Assembly: GCF_002006355.2 (NCBI RefSeq) | Contig: NZ_CP096980.1 | Span: 868,001 to 932,000 of the forward strand | Reading direction: 5' to 3' | DNA from: Clostridium felsineum DSM 794 | GTDB taxonomy: Bacteria; Bacillota; Clostridia; Clostridiales; Clostridiaceae | Length of the DNA: 64,000 nucleotides | In this document: positions 23,891 through 32,965 of the stretch, in pieces | Numbering within the stretch: the stretch's first letter is position 1 | Layout: every line of letters starts with the position of its first letter | Made by a program: the position numbers and the translations under genes | Notes under the pieces: generated by a model | The model's database searches: none | The model's input: only the letters and a program-made list of their open reading frames with translations | Told to the model about the DNA's origin: nothing

Positions 23891-25021
23891 TTGAAGGTTT
23901 TCTTAATAGATCAGATAGGGAACATAAATAATAAATATTCATTTGATTTATGTAATGGATTGTACAAAAACGGAATAAATGTAAAACTGATAACAAATGA
24001 TTGTAATAATACAGAAGGATTAAACGTAGAATTTAAAAAAATTTTTAAATCATTTGGTAGAAGAGGAAAGGTCAAAAAGTTATTACAATACATAAATAGT
24101 TGGAGAGAAATAATAAAATATATCGAAATTGAAAATATAGATATATTACATGTCCAATGGATTACATTTGCACCTGTTGATTATTATTTCTTGAATATGA
24201 TAAGTAAAAAAAGGGTTAAGATTGTAATGACTGTTCATGATATTTTACCATTTAATAAAAAAATATACGATTACCATTATCATAAAAAGATATATAATAA
24301 AACTGACAGGATAATTTTACAGGCGAAGGTTAATGTTGATAGGATTCAACAAGAATTTAATTTGGAAAAGGATAAATGTAAATATATACCTCATGGCCAT
24401 TTTATTAGTAATGTTAAGACTATTGATAAGCATGTAGCTAGAAAAGCTCTTAGTATTGCAAACAATAAAAAAGTTTTTCTGTTTTTTGGTCAGATAAAAA
24501 AAGTCAAAGGATTACATATACTAATACAAGCTTTAAGTTTGGCTGTAAAAGAAAATAAAAATATATACTTAATAATTGCAGGAAAAGTGTGGAAAGATAA
24601 TTTTGCATATTATCAAGACATTATAGATAAATTAAACTTAAAAGATTATATTAGATGTGATATTAAATTTATACCAGATGAAGATATAGGATATTATTTT
24701 TGTGCAAGTGATGTAATAGTACTGCCATATTTAGAAATATATCAAAGTGGTGTAGTACAGTTGGCATATGCTTATTCTAAACCAGTTATAGCAACTGATG
24801 TTGGTGGACTAGGTGAAGTAGTTGAACAAAATATAACAGGTGTATTAGTCCCTAAAGCTAATAAAGAATTATTAGCTAAAGCAATAGTATCATTTTCAAA
24901 GGAGAGTATGGATGCTATTGACAAGATAGGTGCAAACGGGAAAAAATATGCGGAAAAAAATTTTGATTGGCAAAATATATGTAAAGATGTAAAAGAATTA
25001 TATAATAATGTTTGTATGTAA
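23891..25021 (+). CDS. Family 4 glycosyltransferase
   Basis: About 376 residues with two Rossmann-like domains (GT-B). The C-terminal nucleotide-sugar region shows FGQIKKVKGLHILIQA and the GT4 E-x7-E motif in YQSGVVQLAYAYSKPVIATD; VGGLGEVVE follows. The start is TTG 23891, six bases after GGAGGTG, rather than ATG 23870 inside that region. Donor sugar unknown. Confidence 0.85.
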   Translation: MKVFLIDQIGNINNKYSFDLCNGLYKNGINVKLITNDCNNTEGLNVEFKKIFKSFGRRGKVKKLLQYINSWREIIKYIEIENIDILHVQWITFAPVDYYFLNMISKKRVKIVMTVHDILPFNKKIYDYHYHKKIYNKTDRIILQAKVNVDRIQQEFNLEKDKCKYIPHGHFISNVKTIDKHVARKALSIANNKKVFLFFGQIKKVKGLHILIQALSLAVKENKNIYLIIAGKVWKDNFAYYQDIIDKLNLKDYIRCDIKFIPDEDIGYYFCASDVIVLPYLEIYQSGVVQLAYAYSKPVIATDVGGLGEVVEQNITGVLVPKANKELLAKAIVSFSKESMDAIDKIGANGKKYAEKNFDWQNICKDVKELYNNVCM

Positions 25022-25040
25022 AATAGGAGTGAGTATGTAG

Positions 25041-26207
25041 GTGAAGCATATTTTTATAATTGGATCTAAAGGTATACCAGCTAATTATGGAGGGTTTGAA
25101 ACATTTGTTGATAAGTTGACAGAAAAAAGTAAAAACGAACAAATACATTATTATGTTTCGTGTATGGGAAAAAACAATGATAAATTTGTTTATAATAATG
25201 CAAATTGTTTTAATGTAAAGGTGCCTAAAGTGGGTTCTGCTAGTGCTGTGATTTATGATATCATGTCATTAATTAGAGTTAGAAATTACATAAAGCAAAA
25301 AAGGATAGGTTCAAATAGTATAATATATATATTAGCTTGTAGAATAGGGCCATTCTTGAATTTTTATAAGAAATACATAAAAACGCTTGAAGCTAAAATT
25401 TATATAAATCCTGATGGTCATGAATGGAAAAGAAGTAAATGGAACTGTGCTGTAAAAAAGTATTGGAAAATATCTGAAAAATTGATGATTAAAAGTGGAG
25501 ATATAGTAGTATGTGATTCTATTGGGATTGAAAGATATATAAATGATGAATATAAAAAATATAATCCTAAAACTGTATTTATTCCGTATGGAGCTGAAAT
25601 TATAGATTACAAGAGAAATATAAATAAAGAAGTTGAGTTTAGTGAGTGGATGAAAAGGAATGATATTAATAATAATAATTACTATCTAGTAGTTGGGCGA
25701 TTTGTACCAGAAAATAATTATGAGTTTATAATAAAAGAATTCATGAATTCTAAAACCCAAAAAGATTTAGTTTTAGTAACCAATAGTGATACTAATTTAA
25801 AATTTTATAATTATTTAGTTAATTCGGTAAGGTTTGTAAATGATAAAAGAATTAAATTTGTTGGAACTATTTACGATGAATATAAATTGCATATGTTACG
25901 TAGTCAAGCATTTGCATATATTCATGGACATTCAGTTGGTGGAACTAATCCATCGTTGTTAGAAGCATTAGCTACAACAAAATTAAATTTATTATACAAT
26001 GTTATTTTTAACAGAGAAGTAGGACAAAAGGCCACATACTATTTTGATTCAGAAGAGAGAAATTTAAGTTGTCTAATAGAAGAAGTTGAAAAACTAAGTA
26101 ATGAGGAAATTAAAGAGCATGGAGAGTTATGTAAGAATATAATTTCTAATAAATATAGTTGGAAATTCATTGTGGAAAAATACGAAAAGATTTTTTTGCA
26201 ATGTTAA
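25041..26207 (+). CDS. DUF1972/rhamnosyltransferase-like GT4 glycosyltransferase
   Basis: A 388-residue GT-B protein. The N-terminus IIGSKGIPANYGGFETFVDK is the hallmark of the DUF1972 subgroup, which includes WsaF/Cps2T-like rhamnosyltransferases acting early on lipid-linked glycans. The C-terminal domain has VVGRFVPENNYEFII and GTNPSLLEAL. GTG 25041 lies 11 bases after AGGAG. Part of the variable block of operon 1. Confidence 0.83.
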   Translation: MKHIFIIGSKGIPANYGGFETFVDKLTEKSKNEQIHYYVSCMGKNNDKFVYNNANCFNVKVPKVGSASAVIYDIMSLIRVRNYIKQKRIGSNSIIYILACRIGPFLNFYKKYIKTLEAKIYINPDGHEWKRSKWNCAVKKYWKISEKLMIKSGDIVVCDSIGIERYINDEYKKYNPKTVFIPYGAEIIDYKRNINKEVEFSEWMKRNDINNNNYYLVVGRFVPENNYEFIIKEFMNSKTQKDLVLVTNSDTNLKFYNYLVNSVRFVNDKRIKFVGTIYDEYKLHMLRSQAFAYIHGHSVGGTNPSLLEALATTKLNLLYNVIFNREVGQKATYYFDSEERNLSCLIEEVEKLSNEEIKEHGELCKNIISNKYSWKFIVEKYEKIFLQC

Positions 26208-26232
26208 TGTTACTTAATAAGGTGAATTTAAT

Positions 26233-27669
26233 ATGAAAAAGGTAAATAAAGTAGTTAAAAATTTTTTCTCACTTTTGTTTTCTAATTTTTTGGGACAAAT
26301 ATTAGCATTTATTGCAACTGTTTATATAGCAAGATATTTTGGACCAAACAATTTTGGAGTAATAAATTTTTCTAATGCTGTGATAATGTATTTTACAGCT
26401 TTAGCTAGTTTTGGGTTGCAAACTTTTGGAATTATAGAGATTGCAAAATCAAAAAAAAATAATAATTATAGTATAAATTTAATAATGAGTCTGAGAATTT
26501 TTCTTGCAATTATATCGTACGTTTTAATTGTAATATTTGTTATTATTATACGTAAAAGCGAATTATATAAATTAAGCATACTATTTTATGGTTTGACAAT
26601 TTTTCCAACAGCTATTTGTGTTGATTGGATTTTTAATGCTAATGAAGAGATGCAATATAACTCTAGGTCTATAATAATAAAAAATATTTTATATTCAATA
26701 GCAGTTATCGTATCAATATTAATCTTTAAAATTAAGAATGTATATTATTTAGCTTTATTTATGTTTATGGCGACTTTAATTAGTAGTTTATACCTTATTA
26801 TATTAATTAAAAAATTATATAAAATTAAGTTTAAATTTACAATTAACTTAAAAGAATATAAAAAATTAATTTTAGCATCATGGCCATTTTTCTTTTCTGG
26901 TATTTTTGCTACAATAAATTCTAATATAGCAACTCTTATGTTGGGATTTATGAGAACTGATTATGAAATAGGCATTTATAATTCTGTTTATAAGATAGTT
27001 AATGTTTTTATAATGATAGCCGGACTTTTTTTTACCCCAATCTATCCTTTGTTAATTAAGTATTACAATTCAGAAGTAAAATATAAATTAAATGATCTTA
27101 TTAATAATTTAAGGAAAATAATATATATAATCTCTGTGCCATTAATATTTATAGCATTTATAATGAAACGAGAAGTTATAAATACAATTTATGGTAATAA
27201 ATATTCGGGAGCATATAGCATATTTACTATTTTAATTATATATGTTGCTTTATTATATGTGAGAGAAATATATGGATATGCATTAAGTGCATGGGAACTT
27301 CAAAAAAAATACATGAATATAGTACTAGTTTCATCTTTGTATAATATAGTTTCTAATTTCATTTTTATTGGTAAATTTGGGATAGAGGCAGCTGCAATAA
27401 ATACTTTAATTAGTGAGGTACTTAATCTTATTTTAATGTTTAAAGTAACCAATTCACAAATTTCTATAAAATATAATAATTCTTTTATTTTAAAAGTTAT
27501 TATATCTTCAATTATAATGAGCTTTACAATAATATTATTTAAGATTATAACAGTAAATGCGATAGTGTTATCTATAATTGGTACTTTAAGTTACTTTGTT
27601 TCTTTATTTATATTTAAGGTTATAACAATTAAAGAAATAAAAAATCTTTTACTAGAAAGGAAAGAATGA
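26233..27669 (+). CDS. Polysaccharide flippase (Wzx/MOP superfamily)
   Basis: A 478-residue protein with about 14 predicted membrane helices. The N-terminal LLFSNFLGQILAFIATVYIA and YFGPNNFGVINF pattern is typical of Wzx repeat-unit flippases. It would move the undecaprenyl-linked unit to the outer face, where the polymerase at 22597 acts. ATG 26233 follows AAGGTGA. Very A+T rich. Confidence 0.87.
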   Translation: MKKVNKVVKNFFSLLFSNFLGQILAFIATVYIARYFGPNNFGVINFSNAVIMYFTALASFGLQTFGIIEIAKSKKNNNYSINLIMSLRIFLAIISYVLIVIFVIIIRKSELYKLSILFYGLTIFPTAICVDWIFNANEEMQYNSRSIIIKNILYSIAVIVSILIFKIKNVYYLALFMFMATLISSLYLIILIKKLYKIKFKFTINLKEYKKLILASWPFFFSGIFATINSNIATLMLGFMRTDYEIGIYNSVYKIVNVFIMIAGLFFTPIYPLLIKYYNSEVKYKLNDLINNLRKIIYIISVPLIFIAFIMKREVINTIYGNKYSGAYSIFTILIIYVALLYVREIYGYALSAWELQKKYMNIVLVSSLYNIVSNFIFIGKFGIEAAAINTLISEVLNLILMFKVTNSQISIKYNNSFILKVIISSIIMSFTIILFKIITVNAIVLSIIGTLSYFVSLFIFKVITIKEIKNLLLERKE

Positions 27670-27670
27670 A

Positions 27671-28771
27671 ATGAGATTTGTAACATTATTTCCTGAATCA
27701 GAGAACATACACTTAATAAAAGATGTTGGAATGATTGCTTATGCATTGCATAAAAAATATGGATTTCAGTCATACTTGGCATGCTATAACAATGGTGAAT
27801 ATCCTTATTTAAAAAAAGAAGTTAAGGGACTGAAAGTTAATTTTATAAAGAAATATACAGGAAATGCTACATTAGACAGTATAGTATACTTGATGAAAAA
27901 TTCAAATAAAATAGATGTTTTACATATATTTCATCTTTCTAAAAGATCATATCTATGGATATTGATATATAAGTTTTTAAATAGTAGTGGAAAAGTATTT
28001 TTAAAATTAGATGCTAACAGAGAAATTAAGACATATTTAATATATAAAAAAGGAGCAAAGCATAATTTTATAAAATATATTTTTCGAAAATGCAAATTAG
28101 TAAGTGTAGAAACCAAAGAATTATGTGATTATTTTAATGAAAATAATTTTAAAGAAGTTAAGTTTGTGCCAAATGGATTTTATGAAAGTAATTTCAATAT
28201 TGAAAGAAATGTAAATATTAAGAAGAAAGATGTAATAATAACAGTAGGAAGAATTGGCTCTAAGGAAAAAGCTAATGATATTTTATTACAAGCTTTTGCA
28301 TTGATTCATGATAAAATACCCAATTGGAAACTTAATTTAGTAGGACCAATTGAAGATAAATTTAAAGATTATATATATAAGTATTTTAATAAGTATCCAT
28401 CATTAAAAGATAAAGTTAGTTTTAAAGGACCTATGTATGATAGAGAAATACTTAAAAATGAATATGAGTCAGCTAAAATATTTTGTTTAACGTCATTATA
28501 TGAGAGTTTTGGTTTCGTTTTAGTTGAAGCAATAAAAAATGGATGTTATGTTATTTCTTCTGATGTACCAGCAGCTTATGATATTACGAATAACGAAAAG
28601 TATGGGAGAATATTTCCAGTAAATGATATTGAAAAACTTTGTGAATTGTTACTTGAAAAGTGTAAAAGTCAAGAATTAAAATATATAAGTAATGAAATAC
28701 AAAATTTTGCATACGAAAATTATAATTGGATGGTAATATGTGATAAAATTAAATCTTTTTTAGAGATATAA
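27671..28771 (+). CDS. Family 4 glycosyltransferase
   Basis: A 366-residue GT-B enzyme. The donor domain starts near VGRIGSKEKANDILLQAFAL, and the E-x7-E site is CLTSLYESFGFVLVEAIKNG. It follows the flippase by one base with AAAGGA before its ATG. Acceptor and donor unknown. Confidence 0.85.
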   Translation: MRFVTLFPESENIHLIKDVGMIAYALHKKYGFQSYLACYNNGEYPYLKKEVKGLKVNFIKKYTGNATLDSIVYLMKNSNKIDVLHIFHLSKRSYLWILIYKFLNSSGKVFLKLDANREIKTYLIYKKGAKHNFIKYIFRKCKLVSVETKELCDYFNENNFKEVKFVPNGFYESNFNIERNVNIKKKDVIITVGRIGSKEKANDILLQAFALIHDKIPNWKLNLVGPIEDKFKDYIYKYFNKYPSLKDKVSFKGPMYDREILKNEYESAKIFCLTSLYESFGFVLVEAIKNGCYVISSDVPAAYDITNNEKYGRIFPVNDIEKLCELLLEKCKSQELKYISNEIQNFAYENYNWMVICDKIKSFLEI

Positions 28772-28832
28772 AACACTTATGATCTTAATTATAACCATAA
28801 AATTAGTTATTAAATAATAAATTTTTATAACA

Positions 28833-29465
28833 ATGGAGGTGGTGAAAATTATAATTGATAGGATAATATATCATGTTAAGCTTGTGTTTTTCAAAATTAA
28901 ATGGAGAAAAAAAAATAAGAATAATTTTACTTCTGTAAAAAACATTTTTGATTTAAATAAAGTTAAAGTAGGAAAAATGTCTTATGGCATTCTTCAAGTA
29001 CATCAATGGGACGATGCTAAAGAAAAATTAATAATAGGGGAGTATGTATCTATTGCATTAGGAACAGAATTTATTCTGGGTGGAAATCATAGGATGGATA
29101 CAATATCTACATATCCATTTAAAACAAAAATTTTGGGAGAGAGTGATGAAGCTTATACGAAGGGTACTATCATAATTGAGGACGGTGTGTGGATAGGAAT
29201 GAATTCAATAATTTTATCAGGTGTGACAATTGGCAAAGGTGCTGTAGTTGGTGCTGGTAGTGTGGTTTCTAAAAACATCCCCCCATATGCAGTTGCAGTA
29301 GGTAATCCTGCTAAAATCATTAAATATCGAATACCAAAAAAATTGATTCAACAGGCGTTAGAATTTGATTATTCAAAAATAGACAATAACTTTATTAAGA
29401 AAAACTTGAATTTGTTATATTCTGAGTTAAATGAAGATGTTTTGAAAAGATTAAATTCTAATTAA
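28833..29465 (+). CDS. Hexapeptide-repeat O-acetyltransferase (CatB/WbbJ type)
   Basis: About 210 residues with a left-handed beta-helix: GEYVSIALGTEFILGGNH, IIIEDGVWIGMNSIILSG, VTIGKGAVVGAGSVVSKN and the closing PYAVAVGNPAKIIKYR. The His in GGNH is the likely catalytic residue. It probably acetylates a sugar of the repeat unit. The start is uncertain: ATG 28833 has no ribosome site, while GGAGG (28835-28839) is inside the first codons, so a slightly later non-ATG start is possible. Confidence 0.82.
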   Translation: MEVVKIIIDRIIYHVKLVFFKIKWRKKNKNNFTSVKNIFDLNKVKVGKMSYGILQVHQWDDAKEKLIIGEYVSIALGTEFILGGNHRMDTISTYPFKTKILGESDEAYTKGTIIIEDGVWIGMNSIILSGVTIGKGAVVGAGSVVSKNIPPYAVAVGNPAKIIKYRIPKKLIQQALEFDYSKIDNNFIKKNLNLLYSELNEDVLKRLNSN

Positions 29466-29527
29466 AATATATACAATTTGAATAAGTATTTTAAAACATA
29501 AGAACCAATTGGTAAAAGGAGGTAATC

Positions 29528-30547
29528 ATGAAACCTAAAAAGAAATTTAGCTTTTTGAAAAAGTTTTTTCTCACAGTTTTTATTTTAATAGTAGTAGTAG
29601 GTGTAACAGCTGGTGGGTACTTTTATTCAAAAACAAGTAAAATGAAGAAAAAAGTAATATCAAAAAAACCATCTGACCTTGGAATATCACAGAAGACTCA
29701 AACAGATTTGCAGAAATATGACGACACTATAAACATAGCATTATTTGGAGTTGATAGACGTGAAAAGACAGATATATCTCGTTCAGATTCTATTCTAATT
29801 TTAACAATGGATCCGACACATAAAAAGTTGAAAATATCCTCAATAATGAGAGATACATATGTAAATGTTGATGGACATGGTAAGACTAAAATAACTCATG
29901 CCTATGCTTACGGTGGTCCGCAGTTGGCAATAAAAACTATAAATGAGAACTTCAATTTAAATGTTAAAGATTATGTAACTGTTGATTTTTATGCCTTTGA
30001 AAAAATTATAGACAAGCTTAATGGTGTGGAAATAGATGTTCAGCCAGATGAAGTTAATTATTTGAACAGTTATATAGATGAAGTTTCGAAATATGAGAAG
30101 GTTAAGCCTAATCATGTTACAGCATCTGGGAAACAGCTTTTAGATGGAAGACAAGCAGTAGCTTATTCTAGAATTAGATACACAGCTGGTGGTGATTTTC
30201 AGAGAACGGAAAGACAAAGAACTGTACTCATGGCAGTTTTCAATAAAATGAAGGCTCAAGGAAAAGGTAACATGATAAGCATGATGGATGAAATGCTTCC
30301 ATACACTGAAACAAGCTTAGGTAGTCTTGATATTGCAAAGTATGGTACAAAATTTATTTCGTTAAATATAGATTCTATAGATCAAGAAAGATTTCCAGTT
30401 GATGGTTATTGCAGTGGAATTACTGTAGATGGTGTTTGGTATCTTAATACGGATTTAGCTGTGACTTCTGATCAAATGAGAAAATATATTTTTGATGATG
30501 TAAAGCCAACACCTAAAACATCACTAGTAAATATACCTGCTAAATAA
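29528..30547 (+). CDS. LytR-CpsA-Psr (LCP) glycopolymer ligase, EPS operon 1
   Basis: A 339-residue protein with one N-terminal membrane helix (about 14-34) and an extracellular LCP domain. Key residues: FGVDRREKTDISRSDSI, MRDTYVNVDGHGKTKITHAY and the Arg-rich YSRIRYTAGGDFQRTERQR. LCP enzymes transfer polymers from undecaprenyl pyrophosphate to peptidoglycan. AAAAGGAGG precedes the ATG. It opens a four-gene block duplicated in operon 2. Confidence 0.92.
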   Translation: MKPKKKFSFLKKFFLTVFILIVVVGVTAGGYFYSKTSKMKKKVISKKPSDLGISQKTQTDLQKYDDTINIALFGVDRREKTDISRSDSILILTMDPTHKKLKISSIMRDTYVNVDGHGKTKITHAYAYGGPQLAIKTINENFNLNVKDYVTVDFYAFEKIIDKLNGVEIDVQPDEVNYLNSYIDEVSKYEKVKPNHVTASGKQLLDGRQAVAYSRIRYTAGGDFQRTERQRTVLMAVFNKMKAQGKGNMISMMDEMLPYTETSLGSLDIAKYGTKFISLNIDSIDQERFPVDGYCSGITVDGVWYLNTDLAVTSDQMRKYIFDDVKPTPKTSLVNIPAK

Positions 30548-30572
30548 AAGCACAAAAGAAAGAGGTGATTTA

Positions 30573-31337
30573 GTGGTAGACATACATTCGCATATAATAC
30601 CAGAAATTGATGATGGTTCAAATTCACTTGATACTACCTTAAAAATGATGGATATAGCTAAGAAGGCAGGACTTACTAAAATGATTGCCACCTCTCATTA
30701 TTTTAGAGGTAGATTTGAAAATAGTATAGCTGATATTTCTAAAAAATCAGAACATCTAAATAACATATTTAAAGAAAAATCAGTAGATATTGAGGTTATA
30801 CCAGGGCAAGAGGTTTTTATAGATAATCATACAATGGAAGCTTATAAAAATGGAATAATTGGGTGTATAAAAGACACAAACTATATGCTTGTGGAATTTG
30901 ATATGATGTCACTTCCTGAAAATGCAGCGGACATTTTATATGAACTTCAAATAAAAGGAGTTAAGCCTATAATAGCTCATCCTGAAAGATATACCTATAT
31001 TCAAAAGGATTTGTATAAAATAAATGATCTCATAGATGACAATATTTATTTTCAAGTAAATGCAGGAAGTGTAGAAGGTGTTTTTGGGAAAACTGTACAA
31101 AAAACAGCACTAAAGCTTATAGAAGAAGGTGTAGTTAGCTTCATTGCCTCAGATGCGCACTCCGCAGGAAAAAGATGTCCAGGCTATGACAGGGCACTTA
31201 AGGAAATATCTAAAATCGACAGTATATTGCCTGGGAAATTTGTAAAAAACGCAGATTTACTTATAGAGAATGAGGACATAAAGATGATTCCTCGAAAACT
31301 AAAAAGAAAAAAAGGGTTCTTCTCTTTTTTTAAGTAG
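30573..31337 (+). CDS. PHP-type protein-tyrosine phosphatase (CpsB/YwqE), EPS operon 1
   Basis: A 254-residue metal-dependent phosphatase. Metal ligands: VDIHSHIIPEIDDGS at the start, Glu in IPGQEVFI, IIAHPERY and ASDAHSAG. It removes phosphate from the tyrosine kinase encoded two genes on and so regulates polymer length and export. The start is GTG 30573 after AGAGGTGA. Confidence 0.92.
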   Translation: MVDIHSHIIPEIDDGSNSLDTTLKMMDIAKKAGLTKMIATSHYFRGRFENSIADISKKSEHLNNIFKEKSVDIEVIPGQEVFIDNHTMEAYKNGIIGCIKDTNYMLVEFDMMSLPENAADILYELQIKGVKPIIAHPERYTYIQKDLYKINDLIDDNIYFQVNAGSVEGVFGKTVQKTALKLIEEGVVSFIASDAHSAGKRCPGYDRALKEISKIDSILPGKFVKNADLLIENEDIKMIPRKLKRKKGFFSFFK

Positions 31338-31370
31338 AGAAGAATGAATTTATACACAGGGGGGAAACCA

Positions 31371-32054
31371 ATGGGACAAGAAAATGATATAGACTTTACT
31401 GGTTTTTTTGACGTTTTAAATAAAGAAAAGGGCATGATAGCTATAGTAACAATATTTTTTGTGCTATTTTCAGCTGTTTTAAGCTTTTTTATACTTAAAC
31501 CAACTTATCAGGGACACGTTACAGTTATAATAGGTAGAAATGATACAAAATCAACAACTAATGAACAATACAATGATGTAATGATGTCTCAAAATCTTAC
31601 AAAAACCTATGCTCAAATTGCTGAGTCAAGATCAGTTGCAAGTAAAACTGTAGACAAACTTGCTAATGGAACTAAAATTGACGCTATATCAAGTGCAGTA
31701 ACAGTTACACCTCAAACAGGAACACAAATAATAGATATAACCGCAAATGCAAAGTCACCAGAAGCAGCAGCAGATTTAGCAAATGATTTTTCAGATAGCT
31801 TTGTTGAGGTTTCAAAAGCAGTTTATACAGCAGGGGATGCTAGAATAATCGATAGAGCAACAGCACCAAAAGCACCGATAAAGCCTAAAAAGCTTATGAA
31901 TATTGCTGTAGCTTTTATTTTAGGACTTTTTGTGTCAATTGGTATAGCTTTTCTTAAAGAATACATGGATAAAACCATAAAAACACAAGAAGATATAAAG
32001 AGGCATTTAGATTTGCCAGTAATTGGGGTAATACCTAACTATGAAGAAGATTAA
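31371..32054 (+). CDS. Chain-length/export co-polymerase (Wzz/CapA type), EPS operon 1
   Basis: About 227 residues with two membrane helices (about 22-42 and 170-190) around an extracellular region, and a C-terminal cytoplasmic tail that activates the separate tyrosine kinase. The proline-rich PKAPIKPKKLMN stretch before the second helix is the Wzz signature. I use ATG 31371 behind AGGGGGGAA; its paralog at 56968 has the same length. An ATG at 31344 is in frame but lies upstream of that site. Confidence 0.9.
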   Translation: MGQENDIDFTGFFDVLNKEKGMIAIVTIFFVLFSAVLSFFILKPTYQGHVTVIIGRNDTKSTTNEQYNDVMMSQNLTKTYAQIAESRSVASKTVDKLANGTKIDAISSAVTVTPQTGTQIIDITANAKSPEAAADLANDFSDSFVEVSKAVYTAGDARIIDRATAPKAPIKPKKLMNIAVAFILGLFVSIGIAFLKEYMDKTIKTQEDIKRHLDLPVIGVIPNYEED

Positions 32055-32066
32055 AGGGGGAGAAAT

Positions 32067-32771
32067 ATGTTAGTAGTTAAGGACAAACCTAAATCTCCTA
32101 TATCAGAGGCTTATAGAACACTTAGGAGTAATATACAATTTTCAAGTTTTGATAAGGAAATGCAGTTAATATTGATAACTAGTTCAGGACCAGGGGAAGG
32201 AAAATCAACTACTTCCTGCAATTTAGCTTTGGCAATGGCAGAGGCAGGAAATTCAGTTTTATTGTTAGACTGCGACCTTAGAAAGCCAAGTACCCACAAA
32301 AAATTTAAGATATCCAACAATGTTGGTTTATCAAATGTACTAGCTGGACGTGCTAAATTTGAAGATTCAAGTCATTGGTATAGTAAAAATTTATGTATAC
32401 TTACGGCGGGAAAAATTCCTCCCAATCCAGCTGAAATGTTATCTTCTAATAGAATGAAAGCATTTTTAAAAGAAGCAAGGGGAGTTTTTAAATACATAAT
32501 ACTTGATGCACCACCAGTAATAGCAGTAACTGACCCACAGATTTTATCAACTATGGTTGATGGGGTGATTTTAGTTGTAAGTTCAGGAGTGGCTGAAATT
32601 GAGGCAGCTAAAAGAGCTAAAGAACTTTTAGAAAACGTGAACGCTAATATAATAGGTTCAGTTTTAAATAGAGTTGATACTCAAAGTAGACATGGTTACT
32701 ATGGTGGATATTATTATTACTATGGTGATGAGGGACAAAAAGTAAAAAAGCATAAAGAAGAAGAGGAATAA
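32067..32771 (+). CDS. Bacterial tyrosine kinase (BY-kinase, CpsD/CapB type), EPS operon 1
   Basis: A 234-residue cytoplasmic ATPase/kinase. Walker A SSGPGEGKSTTSCNLALAM, Walker A' VLLLDCDLRKPSTHK and Walker B YIILDAPPV are present. The C-terminus has the autophosphorylated tyrosine cluster HGYYGGYYYYYGDEG. It works with the adjacent chain-length protein and is reset by the PHP phosphatase. Last gene of operon 1. Confidence 0.93.
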   Translation: MLVVKDKPKSPISEAYRTLRSNIQFSSFDKEMQLILITSSGPGEGKSTTSCNLALAMAEAGNSVLLLDCDLRKPSTHKKFKISNNVGLSNVLAGRAKFEDSSHWYSKNLCILTAGKIPPNPAEMLSSNRMKAFLKEARGVFKYIILDAPPVIAVTDPQILSTMVDGVILVVSSGVAEIEAAKRAKELLENVNANIIGSVLNRVDTQSRHGYYGGYYYYYGDEGQKVKKHKEEEE

Positions 32772-32789
32772 ATATAAAATTAAGAATGG

Positions 32790-32835
32790 AAGAGTTGTTT
32801 TGAGGCATTAGTTTCAGAACGGCTCTTTTTTTTAT
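32790..32835 (+). terminator. Terminator of EPS operon 1
   Basis: AAGAG (32790-32794) pairs with CTCTT (32823-32827), with TTGTTTTGA/TCAGAACGG pairing inside it through several G-U pairs, then eight T residues. Confidence 0.75.
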
Positions 32836-32874
32836 TTAATTTAAAGCTTGTAAGCACTTAAATTAAATAAAAAA
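32828..32874. repeat. Perfect 17-bp AT palindrome downstream of EPS operon 1
   Basis: TTTTTTATTTAATTTAA (32828-32844) and TTAAATTAAATAAAAAA (32858-32874) are exact complements around a 13-base centre that itself contains GCTT-GT-AAGC. It begins inside the T-tract of the operon 1 terminator. It may be a second terminator or a recombination scar at the edge of the toxin array. Confidence 0.6.
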
Positions 32875-32965
32875 GGCTATTATTGATATAAGAGAAGGAA
32901 AACAATAAAATAAAAGGATAAGTAAGGAACATATTTTACTAAAGATAAAATTTATGACATAAAGT

